Of a stretch of 64,000 bases of DNA, positions 43,515 through 52,562 are shown in pieces. The notes below the pieces were generated by a model. The model was not told the DNA's origin and did not search any database. It saw nothing but the letters and a program-made list of their open reading frames with translations. Numbering within the stretch: position 1 is the first letter of the stretch; each line of letters begins with the position of its first letter. The position numbers were made by a program, and so were the translations under genes. This DNA comes from Thalassobius sp049116315. GTDB lineage: Bacteria > Pseudomonadota > Alphaproteobacteria > Rhodobacterales > Rhodobacteraceae. Location: positions 434,001 to 498,000 of the forward strand of contig JAGDZD010000004.1 in assembly GCA_049116315.1 (NCBI GenBank). Reading direction: 5' to 3'.

Positions 43515-45107
43515 TCAGACCTCGTTCGGCTGATAGGCAAAGCGCGTGAAATCGGCCGTGCGTCCCTGCCCGGTGATGTCAAAGGCCATCATCCCTACAA
43601 ACGCACCGGTAAAGGAGGCATGTTCACCGCGCCCGCCTTCGTCCGAGATCACGCTGGCATCAAGTTCTGGACCAAAGGCCTGCCAATCGCCATCTTGACG
43701 CCAATAGAACTGCTGCACCGCGCCTTTCACATCCACCGCCAAGTCGACCGGCCCTTCTGCCAGCGCAATCTGATCAGCAGGGAAGCTGAGCCGCCCATCC
43801 GGCCAATTGCCCGCACAGGACAGGATCGTCAGACACCGGCCAAGCTGCGCCGAATGGGTCACAGCCAGAAAGTGGAATTTGTGGCCATTGTAATAGGTCG
43901 TCAGACCGGCACTCTGTTGGTAGGTCGACGGCGTGAAGTCCGAAACCGTGCATTCGCCACGATAGTGGTGGTGTTCTTGACGCCGGGCCACAAGGGATTG
44001 CTCAAAGGAGCTGCCGATACTTTCGCGCCCAATCAGTTGCAACGATTGCCCGGTCAACCGAAAGATCCGGTCTGGTTCTGGCGTGCGCAGCCACTGAAAA
44101 TCGCTCGGCAATTGGTCCGTAAACGTATAGTCGACGGCTTTTGTTGGCAGACGTGTAGCCGGGTGAGGTGGCGTCACCTCTAGCGGCGGCACCGGGCTGC
44201 CACTTTCGGTGTAGAGCCAGTCGTCTTCGCCCCATCGGCATTTAACCAAACCGGTTTCGCGCCCCAAGGTCGAGAACTTTCCCTTCAGCGGGCGGGTGCA
44301 CAGGAAGCTGTGATACACCTGACCGTCCGGCGTTTCCACAATTTGGCCGTGGCCGCTGCGTTGCAACGCATTGTCCGGGGCGTCTTTGGCAGTGATCAGA
44401 TGGGTCTCGGGGTGCATTTCATAAGGGCCCCAAAGATCGCGAGAACGCGCCATTGTCACCGCGTGCTCATAGCCAGTGCCCCCTTCGGCCACGGTCATAT
44501 AATACCACCCGTTGCGCTTATAAACATGAGGGCCTTCGGATAGGCCGTGTTCACTTCCGGCAAAGACGTTTTTGACGTCGCCGATCAGGCCCTTTTTCGG
44601 GTCCCATTCCTGCATCAAGATCCCATCAAAGGCCGGATGCTTGGGGCTGCCGCCAATCGAGTTGGACACATGGTTCCATTGCAGGTTCATGAAATACTTG
44701 CGGCCGTCATCATCATGAAACAATGACGGGTCAAACCCAGAGGAGTTCACATAGATCGGATCGGACCACGGGCCGTCGATCGACGGGGCCGTCACAATAT
44801 AGTTGTGCGCGTCCTTAAAGTTGCCGTCCAACCGTTTCACATCGGTATACACCAACCAAAACAGCCCATCGGCATAGGACAGGCAAGGCGCCCAGATGCC
44901 GCCGCTGTCAGGGTTGCCCCGCATGTCCAGCTGACTGGCCCGATTGAGCGGACGACAGGCCAGATCCCAGTTCACCATATCTTTGGAGCGATGGATCTGA
45001 ACGCCGGGATACCACTCAAAGGTGGAGGTGGCGATAAAGTAGTCCTCTCCAACCCGGATCATCGATGGATCAGGGTTGAAACCGGGCAAGACAGGGTTCT
45101 GAATCAT
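43515..45107 (-). CDS. GH43 family beta-xylosidase / arabinofuranosidase
   Basis: The ATG at 45107 (MIQNPVLPGFNPDPSMIRVG) gives 530 residues, the length of GH43 beta-xylosidases with a C-terminal lectin-like domain. The catalytic base is Asp13 in GFNPDPS, the pKa modulator lies in the SGFDPSLFHDDDGR region, and the acid is Glu in LSEGPHVYKRNGWYYM. The C-terminal jelly roll runs from about residue 330. No signal peptide is present, so it cuts imported xylo-oligosaccharides in the cytoplasm. The operon position between an aldo/keto reductase and the propeller supports this. Confidence 0.93.
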   Translation of the reverse strand: MIQNPVLPGFNPDPSMIRVGEDYFIATSTFEWYPGVQIHRSKDMVNWDLACRPLNRASQLDMRGNPDSGGIWAPCLSYADGLFWLVYTDVKRLDGNFKDAHNYIVTAPSIDGPWSDPIYVNSSGFDPSLFHDDDGRKYFMNLQWNHVSNSIGGSPKHPAFDGILMQEWDPKKGLIGDVKNVFAGSEHGLSEGPHVYKRNGWYYMTVAEGGTGYEHAVTMARSRDLWGPYEMHPETHLITAKDAPDNALQRSGHGQIVETPDGQVYHSFLCTRPLKGKFSTLGRETGLVKCRWGEDDWLYTESGSPVPPLEVTPPHPATRLPTKAVDYTFTDQLPSDFQWLRTPEPDRIFRLTGQSLQLIGRESIGSSFEQSLVARRQEHHHYRGECTVSDFTPSTYQQSAGLTTYYNGHKFHFLAVTHSAQLGRCLTILSCAGNWPDGRLSFPADQIALAEGPVDLAVDVKGAVQQFYWRQDGDWQAFGPELDASVISDEGGRGEHASFTGAFVGMMAFDITGQGRTADFTRFAYQPNEV

Positions 45108-45117
45108 GGGAAAAACC

Positions 45118-46146
45118 TTATTTTTCCGAAGACTTCGCCCAAAGGTTAACCTGAGCGTCCTGAGCAAAATGCTCGATCTCGGTCAGCTCTTCTGGGGTGA
45201 ATTCTAGGTTATTGAGAGCGCCGACACAGTCGACAACTTGTGACGGGCGGCTGGCGCCGATCAACGCGCTGGTGACGCGATCATCTTTCAACACCCAAGC
45301 CAAAGCCATTTGGGCCAACGTCTGACCCCGGGTGCTGGCAATTTCATTCAAGGCGCGAATATTGGTCAGGGTGCCTTCGTTCAAAAAGCCATCAAGCAAA
45401 GATTTGCCCTGTGTGGCACGGCTGCCTTCGGGCACACCGTTGAGGTATTTGTTGGTCAACATGCCCTGCGCCAAAGGCGTAAACACAATCGAGCCCATGC
45501 CGGTCTCTTCCAATGTGTCCAGCAGGTTGTCGTCTTCGATCCAGCGGTTCAGCATCGAATAGCTGGGTTGATGGATCAAACAAGGGGTGCCCAAATCTTT
45601 GAGGATAGCCGCCGCCTCGGCGGTGCGCTCTGCATTATACGAGGAAATCCCCGCGTAGAGGGCCCGCCCCGAGCGCACGATATGATCCAGTGCCATCATC
45701 GTCTCTTCTAGCGGTGTGTCAGGATCAAACCGGTGCGAATAGAAGATATCGACGTAATCAAGCCCCATCCGTTTGAGCGATTGATCACAAGAAGCAATCA
45801 AATACTTGCGGCTGCCCCATTCGCCATAGGGTCCGGGCCACATACCATACCCCGCCTTGGACGAGACAATCATTTCGTCGCGATAAGCTGCGAAATCCGT
45901 GCGCAGCAACTCGCCAAAAGCGGTCTCAGCCGCACCCGGCTGAGGCCCATAGTTATTGGCCAAATCGAAATGGGTAATTCCCAAATCAAAGGCCTGACGC
46001 GCGATGGCGCGCTTGGTCTCATGCGGGGTATCGTCACCGAAATTATGCCATAATCCCAATGAGATAGCTGGCAATTTCAAACCTGAATTACCGCAGCGGC
46101 GATACACCATGTCTTCGTAACGATTGTCTGAGGCCATCCACACCAT
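45118..46146 (-). CDS. Aldo/keto reductase (YghZ/MgrA-like)
   Basis: A 342-residue NADPH-dependent barrel. The catalytic tetrad candidates are Asp (FDLANNYGP), Tyr, Lys (VSSKAGYGMW) and His (FYSHRFDPD). It resembles the YghZ branch acting on L-glyceraldehyde 3-phosphate and related aldehydes (FTPLAQGMLTNKYLNGVPEG, LIGASRPSQVVD). In this operon it probably reduces or oxidises a sugar-derived aldehyde. AAAGGAC precedes the ATG and the gene lies 14 bp after a Gfo/Idh gene. Confidence 0.88.
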   Translation of the reverse strand: MVWMASDNRYEDMVYRRCGNSGLKLPAISLGLWHNFGDDTPHETKRAIARQAFDLGITHFDLANNYGPQPGAAETAFGELLRTDFAAYRDEMIVSSKAGYGMWPGPYGEWGSRKYLIASCDQSLKRMGLDYVDIFYSHRFDPDTPLEETMMALDHIVRSGRALYAGISSYNAERTAEAAAILKDLGTPCLIHQPSYSMLNRWIEDDNLLDTLEETGMGSIVFTPLAQGMLTNKYLNGVPEGSRATQGKSLLDGFLNEGTLTNIRALNEIASTRGQTLAQMALAWVLKDDRVTSALIGASRPSQVVDCVGALNNLEFTPEELTEIEHFAQDAQVNLWAKSSEK

Positions 46147-46160
46147 CTTAAGTCCTTTTC

Positions 46161-47279
46161 TTAGGCCAGCAGTGCCTGAGCAGCGTCTGGTCCCAATGCA
46201 TCGGGTCGTTCACAAGTTGTGCTGATCTCGACCAAGCGACCCTCTTCACCAGAGATCAGGATAGAGGTCATCACATCTACAACATGCAAAGCAAAGTCCA
46301 GAGAGCAGCGATGGGCGCGATCACTCATGATGGCCTGCGCCATATCCGCCAGACCCGCTGCGCGGTAGTTGGCGTTGGCCCCATCATTGGCTTTGCTGAA
46401 CGGATGATCCCAGCCCGGTGCGTTTACAAACGTGCGCTCTGAGGTCATGCGCAGTTCGCCACCAAAGAAGTTTGGATCAGGCACATGCAAGGTGCCCTTC
46501 TGGCCGTAAAGCTCCATGTTGGAATGGCCGTGCTGCCAAACATCCCAGCTGGCGCAAAGCGTGATTTGGGCACCGCTTTCGAACTGCAACACCGAATGGA
46601 TCGTTGTGGGAGTTTCCACTTTGATCTTTTCGCCCTTGCGCGGTTCAGAGGTGATTGTGCGATACTCAGAAGCGCTGCTGCTCATGGCTGTGACGCGCTT
46701 TACCGGCCCCAACAGCTGAACAAGGTTCGAGATATAGTAAGGGCCGATATCCAAGATCGGACCCGCCCCCGGCTGAAAGAAGAAGTCAGGGTTGGGATGC
46801 CACATTTCCATGCCTGGACCCTGCACAAAACAGGTGCCAGAGGTGATCTTGCCCACGGCCTCTTGGTCCACCAAATGGCGGGCCAACTGATGGGTTCCAC
46901 CCAAGAAAGTATCGGGGGCAGAGCCGACCCGCAGGCCTTTGGCATCTGCGATTTCTTTCAGCGCTGCGCCCTCTTCCAGAGACAGCACAAACGGCTTTTC
47001 TGAATAGACGTTCTTACCTGCTTCGAGGATCTTCTTGGAGACCTCGAAATGGGCGGCAGGGATGGTCAGATTGACGATAATGTCGATGTCGTCGGCGGCC
47101 AAAAGGCCGTCAACGGTTTCTGCGCGCAGACCAAACTCTTCGGCGCGCGCTTTGGCGGCGTCAAGGTTCATATCGGCGCAGGCGCGCATCTCGATGCCTT
47201 TGAACATCGGCGCAAGGCGCATATAGGCTGCTGAAATATTGCCACAGCCAATGACACCAATTCCTAGTGTTTTGCTCAT
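46161..47279 (-). CDS. Gfo/Idh/MocA family oxidoreductase (first of two)
   Basis: A 372-residue NAD(P)-dependent dehydrogenase: LGIGVIGCGNISAAYMRLAP at the N terminus, then VYSEKPFVLSLEEG with the EKP lysine, and GAGPILDIGPYYISNLVQLLG with the Asp/Tyr pair in place of the more usual Asp/His. This variation suggests a substrate different from that of the paralogue at 40478. It is 9 bp after the short isomerase gene. Confidence 0.9.
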   Translation of the reverse strand: MSKTLGIGVIGCGNISAAYMRLAPMFKGIEMRACADMNLDAAKARAEEFGLRAETVDGLLAADDIDIIVNLTIPAAHFEVSKKILEAGKNVYSEKPFVLSLEEGAALKEIADAKGLRVGSAPDTFLGGTHQLARHLVDQEAVGKITSGTCFVQGPGMEMWHPNPDFFFQPGAGPILDIGPYYISNLVQLLGPVKRVTAMSSSASEYRTITSEPRKGEKIKVETPTTIHSVLQFESGAQITLCASWDVWQHGHSNMELYGQKGTLHVPDPNFFGGELRMTSERTFVNAPGWDHPFSKANDGANANYRAAGLADMAQAIMSDRAHRCSLDFALHVVDVMTSILISGEEGRLVEISTTCERPDALGPDAAQALLA

Positions 47280-47288
47280 TGTAATCTC

Positions 47289-48032
47289 TCAGTATGTTTT
47301 GAGGGCGGCCAGCGAACGCGCGGCAAAGCGGTCTGCATCCGAAGGATTGTCGTGTTCAGCAACCAATAGCGTCACATCATTGGCGCGCAGAGCCGTGATC
47401 AGCCCAGCCCAATCCATGATCCCGTCGCCAACATCAGCCCAGCCGTCTTCGTCGGCCTTTTCGCCTTCTGGGGCCAGATCTTTGACATGGGCCGCAGTGA
47501 TGCGGTTGCCATGTGCTGCAATCCACGCCATCGGATCCGCGCCACCGCGCACGATCCACGCAATGTCCGCTTCCCATTCAACGCTTGGTGCCCCGTCAAG
47601 GATCGCCTTCATTGGCACAGTGCCGTCTTCGCAGGCGACAAATTCAAAGTCATGGTTGTGCCAGCCAAAGCTGAGACCCGCGGCCTTAACCTTTTTGGCA
47701 ATCACTTCCAGACGTTCTGCGAACGCCGCCCAGCCGGCCGCATCCGTTGGACGCAGATCAGGCATCAGGTAAGGGCAGTAAATCTGTTGAATGCCCAAGG
47801 TGTTGGCGGTGGCAATCGCCTTGTCAAAATCACCCTCAAGCATGTCCAGCCCCATGTGGGAGGATGGCATGGAGAGACCGTTGGCATCCAATTGAGCGCG
47901 CAGAGCCTGAGCGTCCTCAAGAATACCCCCAAAGCCTTCGACCTGCGTATATCCCAAATCAGACAACGATTTGAACACATTGTCCCAAGGCGTAAAGTTA
48001 CGAGACGAGTAGAGTTGATATGAAAAACTCAT
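47289..48032 (-). CDS. Xylose-isomerase-like TIM-barrel sugar isomerase/epimerase (247 aa)
   Basis: A 247-residue short AP-endonuclease-2-fold protein: LSFGWHNHDFEFV and AHVKDLAPEGEKADEDGWADVGDG carry the metal ligands, and LLVAEHDNPSD the last Glu/His. It is the first member of the first isomerase/dehydrogenase pair and follows the transporter ATPase gene by 31 bp. It acts on a sugar or keto-sugar that cannot be named. Confidence 0.88.
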   Translation of the reverse strand: MSFSYQLYSSRNFTPWDNVFKSLSDLGYTQVEGFGGILEDAQALRAQLDANGLSMPSSHMGLDMLEGDFDKAIATANTLGIQQIYCPYLMPDLRPTDAAGWAAFAERLEVIAKKVKAAGLSFGWHNHDFEFVACEDGTVPMKAILDGAPSVEWEADIAWIVRGGADPMAWIAAHGNRITAAHVKDLAPEGEKADEDGWADVGDGIMDWAGLITALRANDVTLLVAEHDNPSDADRFAARSLAALKTY

Positions 48033-48063
48033 ATTCAGATCCTAAAAGTTAATGCGACGCGCC

Positions 48064-49140
48064 TCAGAGGCGCTCTTCGCTGGATTTATCAAAGAGGTTG
48101 GCGCGTGTTGAATCAAAGCCAAGCAGCAATGGATCCCCCGACGCGACCGAAGACTGGCCATCCAAACGCACCCAGATCGCGCGACCGTTCAGGTTGACGC
48201 GCACCAAAGTGTCCGACCCAAGTGGTTCGACCAATTCGATTGTGGTCTGAACCTGCACGGGTTGGGTGCTGGCTTGCTCGCCGGACAAGATATGCTCGGG
48301 ACGGATGCCGTACCACGCAGGGCCATTGGTTTTTGCGCCAATGAAATCATAGCCTTGCAACGCAAAGCTCCCCGCTTCGCAGACAAAGTTGTCCCCGTCG
48401 ATCTGTCCCTCAAAGAAGTTCATCGAAGGAGATCCGATAAATTCGGCAACATATTTGTTCACCGGACGCGAGTAGATCTCATCAGGCGTATCAAGCTGAA
48501 GGATTTTGCCGCTTTTCATGATCGCAATGCGATCCGCAAGCGTCATGGCTTCGATCTGATCGTGGGTCACATAGACCATGGTGTTGTCCAGTTGGTGGTG
48601 CAACTGTTTGATTTCAACACGCAAATCGGCACGCAACTTTGCATCCAAGTTCGACAAAGGCTCGTCAAACAGGAACACATCCACGTCGCGAACCAAAGCA
48701 CGACCAATGGCCACACGCTGGCGTTGACCACCCGACAATGCGCCGGGTTTACGATCCAGCAACGGTTCGATCTGCAGCGTTTTGGCCGCTTTGGCAACGC
48801 GCTCAGCGATCTCGGCTTTGGGCACTTTGGCATTGCGCAGGCCAAAGCTGAGATTGCGCTCAACGGTCATCTGCGGGTAAAGCGCATAGCTTTGAAACAC
48901 CATGCCAATGCCGCGATCCGAAGGCTCGGCCCAGGTGACGTTTTTGCCACCGATGTGGATTTGACCATCGGTCACATCCAGCAAGCCCGCGATGCAGTTC
49001 AACAGGGTTGATTTACCGCAGCCAGAAGAGCCTAGCAGAACAAGAAACTCACCCTGTCCAACGGTTAGATTTAGGTCTTTGAGAACCTCAACTGCGCCAA
49101 AGCTAAGCTTGAGGTCATTGATTTCGATATTCGGTTCCAT
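48064..49140 (-). CDS. CUT1 sugar ABC transporter ATPase (MalK/UgpC-like)
   Basis: The ATG at 49140 (MEPNIEINDLKLSFGAVEVL) follows GAGGATT and gives 358 residues. Walker A LGSSGCGKSTLL, signature LSGGQRQRVAIGRALV, Walker B VFLFDEPLSNLDA and the C-terminal regulatory TOBE-type domain (YGIRPEHIL) are complete. It powers oligosaccharide import by the two permeases encoded just upstream. Confidence 0.95.
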   Translation of the reverse strand: MEPNIEINDLKLSFGAVEVLKDLNLTVGQGEFLVLLGSSGCGKSTLLNCIAGLLDVTDGQIHIGGKNVTWAEPSDRGIGMVFQSYALYPQMTVERNLSFGLRNAKVPKAEIAERVAKAAKTLQIEPLLDRKPGALSGGQRQRVAIGRALVRDVDVFLFDEPLSNLDAKLRADLRVEIKQLHHQLDNTMVYVTHDQIEAMTLADRIAIMKSGKILQLDTPDEIYSRPVNKYVAEFIGSPSMNFFEGQIDGDNFVCEAGSFALQGYDFIGAKTNGPAWYGIRPEHILSGEQASTQPVQVQTTIELVEPLGSDTLVRVNLNGRAIWVRLDGQSSVASGDPLLLGFDSTRANLFDKSSEERL

Positions 49141-49148
49141 AGTAATCC

Positions 49149-50090
49149 TCAACCTTTGACGGCGCCGGCTGCAATGCCGCGCACAAAGAGTTTGCCTGAG
49201 ACGAAGTAGATGAACAGCGGGACCAACCCGGTCAGCAGCGTCGCGGCCATGTTTACGTTGTATTCTTTCACGCCCTGCACCGAGTTAACGATGTTGTTCA
49301 GCTGAACGGTCATCGGATAAGTGTCAGGCTTGGTGTAGATCACACCGAACAAGAAGTCGTTCCAGATCCCAGTGACCTGCAGGATGATCGCCACCACAAA
49401 GATCGGCAGAGACATCGGCACCATCACTTGGAAATAGATCCGCCAGAACCCAGCCCCGTCCACACGTGCTGCCTTAAACAGCTCTTCTGGAACAGAGGTG
49501 AAATAGTTGCGGAACAACAGGGTCAGAATGGGCATCCCAAAGATCGAATGCACGATCACCAGTCCCCAGACGCTCCCCATCAGGCGAATTTTGGTGCCAA
49601 AGATGGAGGACAAGACATCGCCAGATTCACGCAGGATGATCACGATTGGGTAGATCATCACTTGGTAAGGGATGAAGGCGCCAAAGATCAAAATGGTAAA
49701 GAAGACTTCAGACCCTTTGAAGCGCCAGTTGGCCAAGGCATAGCCATTGATCGAAGCAATCGCGATCGAGATCACAACCGACGGCACCAAAATCTGGATC
49801 GAGTTCATAAAGCCACGGCTCAGGCCGTCACAGTTGATCCCAGTGCAGGCTTGTGACCAAGCTTTGACCCAAGGCTCGAAGGTGATTTCTACCGGTGGGG
49901 CAAACACATTGCCCAAGCGGATTTCTGGCATACCTTTCAACGACGTAACAATCATTACGTAGAGTGGGAGAAGATAGTAAATCGAGGCGACAAACAGCAC
50001 GCTGAACAGCATGATATTGGCCGGAGACAGCGCACGTTTTGGCTTGGGGCCACGTGGTCCTGTCATGGTCTTAGGAGTGGCTTCAGTCAC
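49149..50090 (-). CDS. CUT1 sugar ABC transporter permease (MalG-like)
   Basis: A 313-residue inner-membrane protein with six helices and the ATPase-docking EAA loop (EELFKAARVDGAGFWRIYFQVMVPM, shortened here). It overlaps the end of the MalF-like gene by 8 bp. It forms the channel with that protein. Confidence 0.94.
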   Translation of the reverse strand: MTEATPKTMTGPRGPKPKRALSPANIMLFSVLFVASIYYLLPLYVMIVTSLKGMPEIRLGNVFAPPVEITFEPWVKAWSQACTGINCDGLSRGFMNSIQILVPSVVISIAIASINGYALANWRFKGSEVFFTILIFGAFIPYQVMIYPIVIILRESGDVLSSIFGTKIRLMGSVWGLVIVHSIFGMPILTLLFRNYFTSVPEELFKAARVDGAGFWRIYFQVMVPMSLPIFVVAIILQVTGIWNDFLFGVIYTKPDTYPMTVQLNNIVNSVQGVKEYNVNMAATLLTGLVPLFIYFVSGKLFVRGIAAGAVKG

Positions 50091-51015
50091 GTTTCTTGCC
50101 TCCGAATTCGAGATAGGCCCAAGGGATCAGAACCACCAGAACACTGACCAACATCATGGTCGAAGCCGCAAAGCCCTGTCCGAGGTTCTGTGATTGGAAC
50201 ATTTTTTCGATCACGTATTTTGCGGGTACTTCGGACGCGATGCCCGGCCCCCCCGAGGTTTGCGCAACCACCAAATCATAGACCTTGATGATGCCTGCAG
50301 CGATCAGAACCAGCGCCGTCACAAAGACCGGGCGCATCATCGGAATGATCACAACGATATAGGTTTTCCATGTGGGAATGCCGTCTACTCGGGTGGCTTT
50401 CCAAATGTCTTCGTCGATGCCACGCAGGCCCGCCAACATGATCACCATGATAAAGCCAGAGCCTTGCCAGATGCCGGCAATCAGAATGCCGTAAATCACG
50501 ATGTCAGCGTTGTTCAGCGGATCAAAGGCAAAGTTTTCCCAGCCCCAGCCCTGAACGATTTTTTGAATGCCAAACTGCGGGTTCAAAATCCACTGCCAGA
50601 CCAAGCCAGTCACGATGAAGCTTAGGGCGAAAGGATAGAGAAAGATCGAGCGGAACACGGCTTCGCCGCGAATTTTGCGATCCAGCAAAGTGGCAAGGCC
50701 AAATCCGATGACCAAACTCAAGATCAAAGAGCAGATGCCATAGATCGCGAGGTTCTCAATGGAAACCAACCACCGGCGGGTGCTCCACAAACGCTCGTAT
50801 TGATCCAGACCAACCCATTTGTCGGGGGCTGGCAGCAACTTGGACTTGGTGAAAGAGTGATAAATTGTCCAAACCGTACAGCCAATGAAGATCACCAGGG
50901 CGGTGAACACCATCGGGATAGATGCGATTTTGGCGGACATGTTCTTGAACAGGCGCGTGGGCCTTTTGACCGTTGTCTTTGCAGACACACCGGTCGAGCC
51001 TTCTGAGACAGACAT
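50083..51015 (-). CDS. CUT1 sugar ABC transporter permease (MalF-like)
   Basis: The ATG at 51015 (MSVSEGSTGVSAKTTVKRPT) with GGGGGAAAC upstream gives 310 residues; a longer frame to 51051 is unlikely. Six membrane helices and the EAA loop DEDIWKATRVDGIPTWKTYI are visible. It is separated from the binding-protein gene by two hairpins that likely reduce its expression relative to the binding protein. Confidence 0.93.
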   Translation of the reverse strand: MSVSEGSTGVSAKTTVKRPTRLFKNMSAKIASIPMVFTALVIFIGCTVWTIYHSFTKSKLLPAPDKWVGLDQYERLWSTRRWLVSIENLAIYGICSLILSLVIGFGLATLLDRKIRGEAVFRSIFLYPFALSFIVTGLVWQWILNPQFGIQKIVQGWGWENFAFDPLNNADIVIYGILIAGIWQGSGFIMVIMLAGLRGIDEDIWKATRVDGIPTWKTYIVVIIPMMRPVFVTALVLIAAGIIKVYDLVVAQTSGGPGIASEVPAKYVIEKMFQSQNLGQGFAASTMMLVSVLVVLIPWAYLEFGGKKRD

Positions 51016-51066
51016 ATTTGTTTCCCCCGCTTGGTCTGTGCCGCGACACAAGAGACAAGCATTAAG

Positions 51067-51088
51067 CGACCATTATGAACGATGGTCG
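51067..51088 (-). repeat. Stem-loop in the binding-protein/permease gap
   Basis: CGACCAT (51067-51073) and ATGGTCG (51082-51088) pair around an 8-base loop. It lies right next to the terminator-like hairpin at 51090-51121 and may help shield or modulate it. Confidence 0.5.
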
Positions 51089-51089
51089 T

Positions 51090-51121
51090 AAAAAACGGGC
51101 CCGACCCAAAGGCCGGGCCCG
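51090..51121 (-). terminator. Attenuator-like terminator after the binding-protein gene
   Basis: CGGGCCCG (51096-51103) and CGGGCCCG (51114-51121), extended by CC/GG with one mismatch, form a very GC-rich hairpin. On the minus strand six Ts follow (complement of 51090-51095). Placed 12 bp past the binding-protein stop, it should stop most transcripts and let some through to the permease genes. Confidence 0.85.
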
Positions 51122-51133
51122 CAATTCAAAGGA

Positions 51134-52366
51134 TCAATCCGCTTCGGCGATGATCGCCGCGTAGCGCGCCTGAGCGTCCGCAGCAGTAACCGAAGGATCG
51201 TTCCAGAATTCAACCATCAGATCTTCGATCTGACCAGTTGTGTCAGGAGACAGTGTCTGGTTGCCGTCTGGCAGGATGTTGCCAGCCGCCAGGATTTCCA
51301 GGCCTTTTTGCATACAGTCGTTGGCGCTGGACATGTCGATGTCACCGCGCACTGGCAGAGAACCTTTGGCCAGGTTGAAGGCAACCTGTACTTCTGGCTT
51401 CAGCAGCAAAGCGGCCAGCTCTTTTTGAGCCGCAGTCACGTCTGCATCGTCGTTCACAGGGAAGTAGAACGCGTCACCACCAGTGGAGATAACTTCGTTC
51501 ACACCCAGACCTGGCAGACAGGTGTAGTCTTCACCAGCAACTTGGTTGGCCACTTGGAATTCACCCTGTGCCCAGTCACCCATGATCTGTGCGCCAGCTT
51601 GGCCAGTGATCACGAGGTTGGTCGCTTGGTTCCAGTCTTGAACGTTAGAGTTGGCAGCAAACGAACGTGCGTTGGCAGCCGCTTCAAAGACTTTTGCATA
51701 GATAGGACCGGCAGCAACTTCGGCGTTTTTGTTGATGGTCACTTCGGACCATGCATCAACACCGGCGATCGCAACAGTCATAACACCAAAGGCGCCGTTT
51801 GACTGCCAAGCTTGCTGGCCCATGGCCAATGGAATTTTGCCAGCTGCTTCAAGTGCAGGCGCAGAAGCAACAAATTCGTCCCATGTTGTTGGCACGTCAG
51901 TACCGGCATCTGAATAGGCTTTGTGGCTCAGCCAGATCCACTGCCATGAGTGGATGTTTACAGGCGCACAATAGATGCGGCCGTCAACAGTACAGCTGTC
52001 CAGCAGCGAAGATGGGTTCACGATGTCGGCCCAGCCTTCAGCTTCGGCAACGTCGGTCAGGTCCATCATCAGGCCAGCTTCAACCAGTTCTTCGGCTTGA
52101 CGGCCGTGGTTCAGCTGAGTTGCGCCCATTGGGTCGCCGCCCAGGATACGGCTGATGATGATCGGACGCGCTGTGCCGCCGGAACCGGCGATCGCGCCGT
52201 CAACCCATGTGTGCTCGGTCGCGTTGAACGCTTTGGCAAACTCAGAAACAGCAGCCGCTTCGCCGCCTGAAGTCCACCAATGGGTGACTTCCAGCTCAGC
52301 CGCTGAAACCGCAGTTGCGGCGCACAATGCGGTGGTTCCCGCAAGAATATTACGTACAAATTTCAT
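51134..52366 (-). CDS. CUT1 sugar ABC transporter substrate-binding protein
   Basis: The ATG at 52366 (MKFVRNILAGTTALCAATAVSA) follows GGGAGGAAA and gives 410 residues with a signal peptide cleaved before AELEVTHWW; the open frame upstream to 52552 crosses the operators and is not used. The type II binding fold shows GGDPMGATQLNHGRQAEELV and the sugar-binding aromatic stretch YCAPVNIHSWQWIWLS. It captures an oligosaccharide in the periplasm, likely a xylo-oligosaccharide given the GH43 gene. It is the first gene of an eleven-gene operon. Confidence 0.94.
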   Translation of the reverse strand: MKFVRNILAGTTALCAATAVSAAELEVTHWWTSGGEAAAVSEFAKAFNATEHTWVDGAIAGSGGTARPIIISRILGGDPMGATQLNHGRQAEELVEAGLMMDLTDVAEAEGWADIVNPSSLLDSCTVDGRIYCAPVNIHSWQWIWLSHKAYSDAGTDVPTTWDEFVASAPALEAAGKIPLAMGQQAWQSNGAFGVMTVAIAGVDAWSEVTINKNAEVAAGPIYAKVFEAAANARSFAANSNVQDWNQATNLVITGQAGAQIMGDWAQGEFQVANQVAGEDYTCLPGLGVNEVISTGGDAFYFPVNDDADVTAAQKELAALLLKPEVQVAFNLAKGSLPVRGDIDMSSANDCMQKGLEILAAGNILPDGNQTLSPDTTGQIEDLMVEFWNDPSVTAADAQARYAAIIAEAD

Positions 52367-52433
52367 TCGTATTTCCTCCCTATCGAGCCGTCGCCGGCCC
52401 AGCGTCGGGGCGATCGCCCCATTTGCAGATCTC

Positions 52434-52447
52434 TGCAATCGATTACA
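52434..52447. promoter_or_regulatory. LacI-type operator O1 (TGCAATCGATTACA)
   Basis: A 14-bp near-perfect palindrome with the central CG typical of LacI-family sites. It differs from O2 (52470-52483) at one base and lies 36 bp from it, centre to centre, in the divergent promoter region between the binding-protein gene and lacI. Confidence 0.8.
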
Positions 52448-52469
52448 TTTCCGGCCCTCCAACCATTGA

Positions 52470-52483
52470 TGTAATCGATTACA
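52470..52483. promoter_or_regulatory. LacI-type operator O2 (TGTAATCGATTACA)
   Basis: A perfect 14-bp palindrome, 80 bp upstream of the lacI-type start. Together with O1 it should allow the encoded LacI-family protein to control both directions. Confidence 0.85.
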
Positions 52484-52562
52484 ACTATCCTTTTCTGTAA
52501 AACCTCTCTTGTCAAGCATTGCGTGATCACGGAATAAGAAGAGCAGAAACAAGGGTGAAGAT

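Noticed and set aside
52367..52552. N-terminal extension of the sugar-binding protein
   Set aside because: It would cross both LacI operators; the ATG at 52366 has a ribosome site and a signal peptide directly after it.
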